A DNA stretch of 5,601 nucleotides from Psychrobacter sp. (GTDB lineage Bacteria > Pseudomonadota > Gammaproteobacteria > Pseudomonadales > Moraxellaceae): assembly GCA_020024075.1 (NCBI GenBank), contig JAHHUJ010000149.1:1-5601 (forward strand), read 5' to 3'. Positions 4,599 to 5,601 of this stretch are shown piece after piece. Numbering within the stretch: the stretch's first letter is position 1; each line of letters starts with the position of its first letter. The translations under genes and the position numbers were made by a program. The notes beneath the pieces were generated by a model. The model did not search any database. It saw only the letters and a program-made list of their open reading frames with translations, and was not told the origin of the DNA.

Positions 4599-5601
4599 TT
4601 GAGTATCCAATCGAGCGCGACAGATCCAAAATTTGCCAACTCTGTGGGCATTGTAACCCCGCAGACGATGCATTTTGATACCCCCTTAACTTTAGAGTGC
4701 AACCGCACCTTGCCTGAGTTTGATTTGGTTTATGAGACTTACGGCAAGTTAAATGCGGATAAATCCAATGCTATTCTGATTTGTCATGCCCTCTCAGGCA
4801 GTCATCATGCTGCCGGGTGGCACAGTGCAGAGGATAAGAAGCCTGGCTGGTGGGACAATATGATTGGTCCTGGTAAAGCCATTGATACCACCCGTTATTT
4901 TGTGGTCTGCCTGAACAACATTGGCAGCTGTCATGGCTCGACAGGCCCAACCACGCCCATTCCAGAGTCTAGCCTTGAGGGCACTCCAGGTAAGCCATAT
5001 GGCCCAGACTTCCCCTTAATTACCATCAAAGATTGGGTAAAAACTCAAGCCATGCTCTCTGATCGCTTGGGCATAGAAGTGTGGCACGCAGTGGTCGGTG
5101 GCTCAATGGGCGGTATGCAGGCCTTACAGTGGTCGGTTGATTATCCCAATCGCTTAAAGCGCTGTGTCATCATTGCCAGCACCCCGAAGCTGTCTGCTCA
5201 GAACATTGCCTTTAATGAGGTCGCTCGTCAGTCTATCTTGTCTGACCCTGACTTTAATCAAGGCCGTTATCTCGAAGCCGGCACTTATCCCCGCCGTGGC
5301 CTAATCCTCGCCCGTATGGTGGGCCATATTACCTATCTGACTGAAGACGCCATGAAGTCAAAATTCGGTCGTGACTTAAAGTCTGGTAAATTTATGTACG
5401 GCTACGATGTAGAGTTCCAAGTGGAAAGCTATTTGCGATATCAAGGGGAACGCTTTAGCAAAAACTTCGATGCCAACACTTATCTGCTGATGACCAAAGC
5501 TTTAGATTACTTTGACCCTACTCGCTATTACGTCGATGATGAATCTTTATCTGATTTAGAGGCTTTAAAACAGACACTCAAACATACCTGTTGCCAATTT
5601 C
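4599..5601 (+). CDS. metX: Homoserine O-acyltransferase MetX, 3' end cut by window
   Basis: MetX acylates the hydroxyl of L-homoserine from acyl-CoA, the committing step of methionine synthesis, in the cytoplasm. The visible 334 codons give an alpha/beta-hydrolase fold protein: VGIVTPQTMHFD (16-27), LVYETYGKLN (43-52), ICHALSGSHHAAG (61-73), KKPGWWD (80-86), GPGKAIDT (90-97), and the nucleophile elbow GGSMGGMQALQW with S169 (167-178). R239 and the downstream VEFQVESYLRYQG (271-283) and DANTYLLMTKALDYFDP (291-307) follow. The catalytic Asp and His and the residue that separates succinyl- from acetyl-CoA users lie beyond the edge. Strong resemblance to Pseudomonas MetX, as I remember it, suggests the succinyl type (MetXS), by inference. 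Residues 119-132 carry about six extra residues compared with Pseudomonas MetX. The start is TTG, chosen from frame, ribosome binding site and N-terminal fit. It is transcribed away from hemH. Confidence 0.95.
   Translation, partial: MSIQSSATDPKFANSVGIVTPQTMHFDTPLTLECNRTLPEFDLVYETYGKLNADKSNAILICHALSGSHHAAGWHSAEDKKPGWWDNMIGPGKAIDTTRYFVVCLNNIGSCHGSTGPTTPIPESSLEGTPGKPYGPDFPLITIKDWVKTQAMLSDRLGIEVWHAVVGGSMGGMQALQWSVDYPNRLKRCVIIASTPKLSAQNIAFNEVARQSILSDPDFNQGRYLEAGTYPRRGLILARMVGHITYLTEDAMKSKFGRDLKSGKFMYGYDVEFQVESYLRYQGERFSKNFDANTYLLMTKALDYFDPTRYYVDDESLSDLEALKQTLKHTCCQF

Noticed and set aside
4508..4708. 66-codon minus-strand open frame
   Set aside because: It is antisense to the metX start and promoter and has no recognisable features.

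Overview
The window carries four protein genes and looks like ordinary chromosome of a gammaproteobacterium. The MetX sequence (Pseudomonas/Acinetobacter-type MetX motifs), the HemH-MetX divergent pair, the AT-rich intergenic DNA and the TTG start suggest Moraxellaceae, probably Psychrobacter. That placement is an inference from remembered protein motifs, not from a search.

Layout, left to right. Positions 7-57 hold three perfect copies of a 17-bp tandem repeat. Next, on the minus strand, is a complete gene for a metal-dependent amidohydrolase of the YtcJ-like family with a lipoprotein signal peptide (63-1802). Its last codons form a 14-bp perfect hairpin. A 139-bp spacer with a 15-bp tandem duplication separates it from a second minus-strand gene, an SDR oxidoreductase closely resembling E. 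coli 7-alpha-hydroxysteroid dehydrogenase (1942-2715). The two genes share a strand and I see no convincing terminator between them, so they may be co-transcribed. The SDR has a very good ribosome binding site and a perfect 7-1-7 palindrome upstream.

Positions 2716-3186 hold no recognisable protein gene. This stretch does carry a plus-strand promoter-like sequence and a plus-strand terminator-like hairpin with no gene between them (a possible small RNA). It also carries the strong intrinsic terminator of hemH on the minus strand.

hemH (ferrochelatase, 3187-4206, minus) diverges from metX (homoserine O-acyltransferase, from 4599, plus, cut by the right edge). The 392-bp gap between them holds candidate metX promoters and several short palindromes. 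HemH performs the last step of protoheme synthesis and MetX the committing acylation of methionine synthesis. They are housekeeping genes with no evident functional link beyond sharing this intergenic region.

I did not find a clear new system. The points most worth a second look are the hairpin at the amidohydrolase stop codon, the possible small RNA in 2887-3049, the palindromes at the SDR and metX promoters, and an insertion in MetX.
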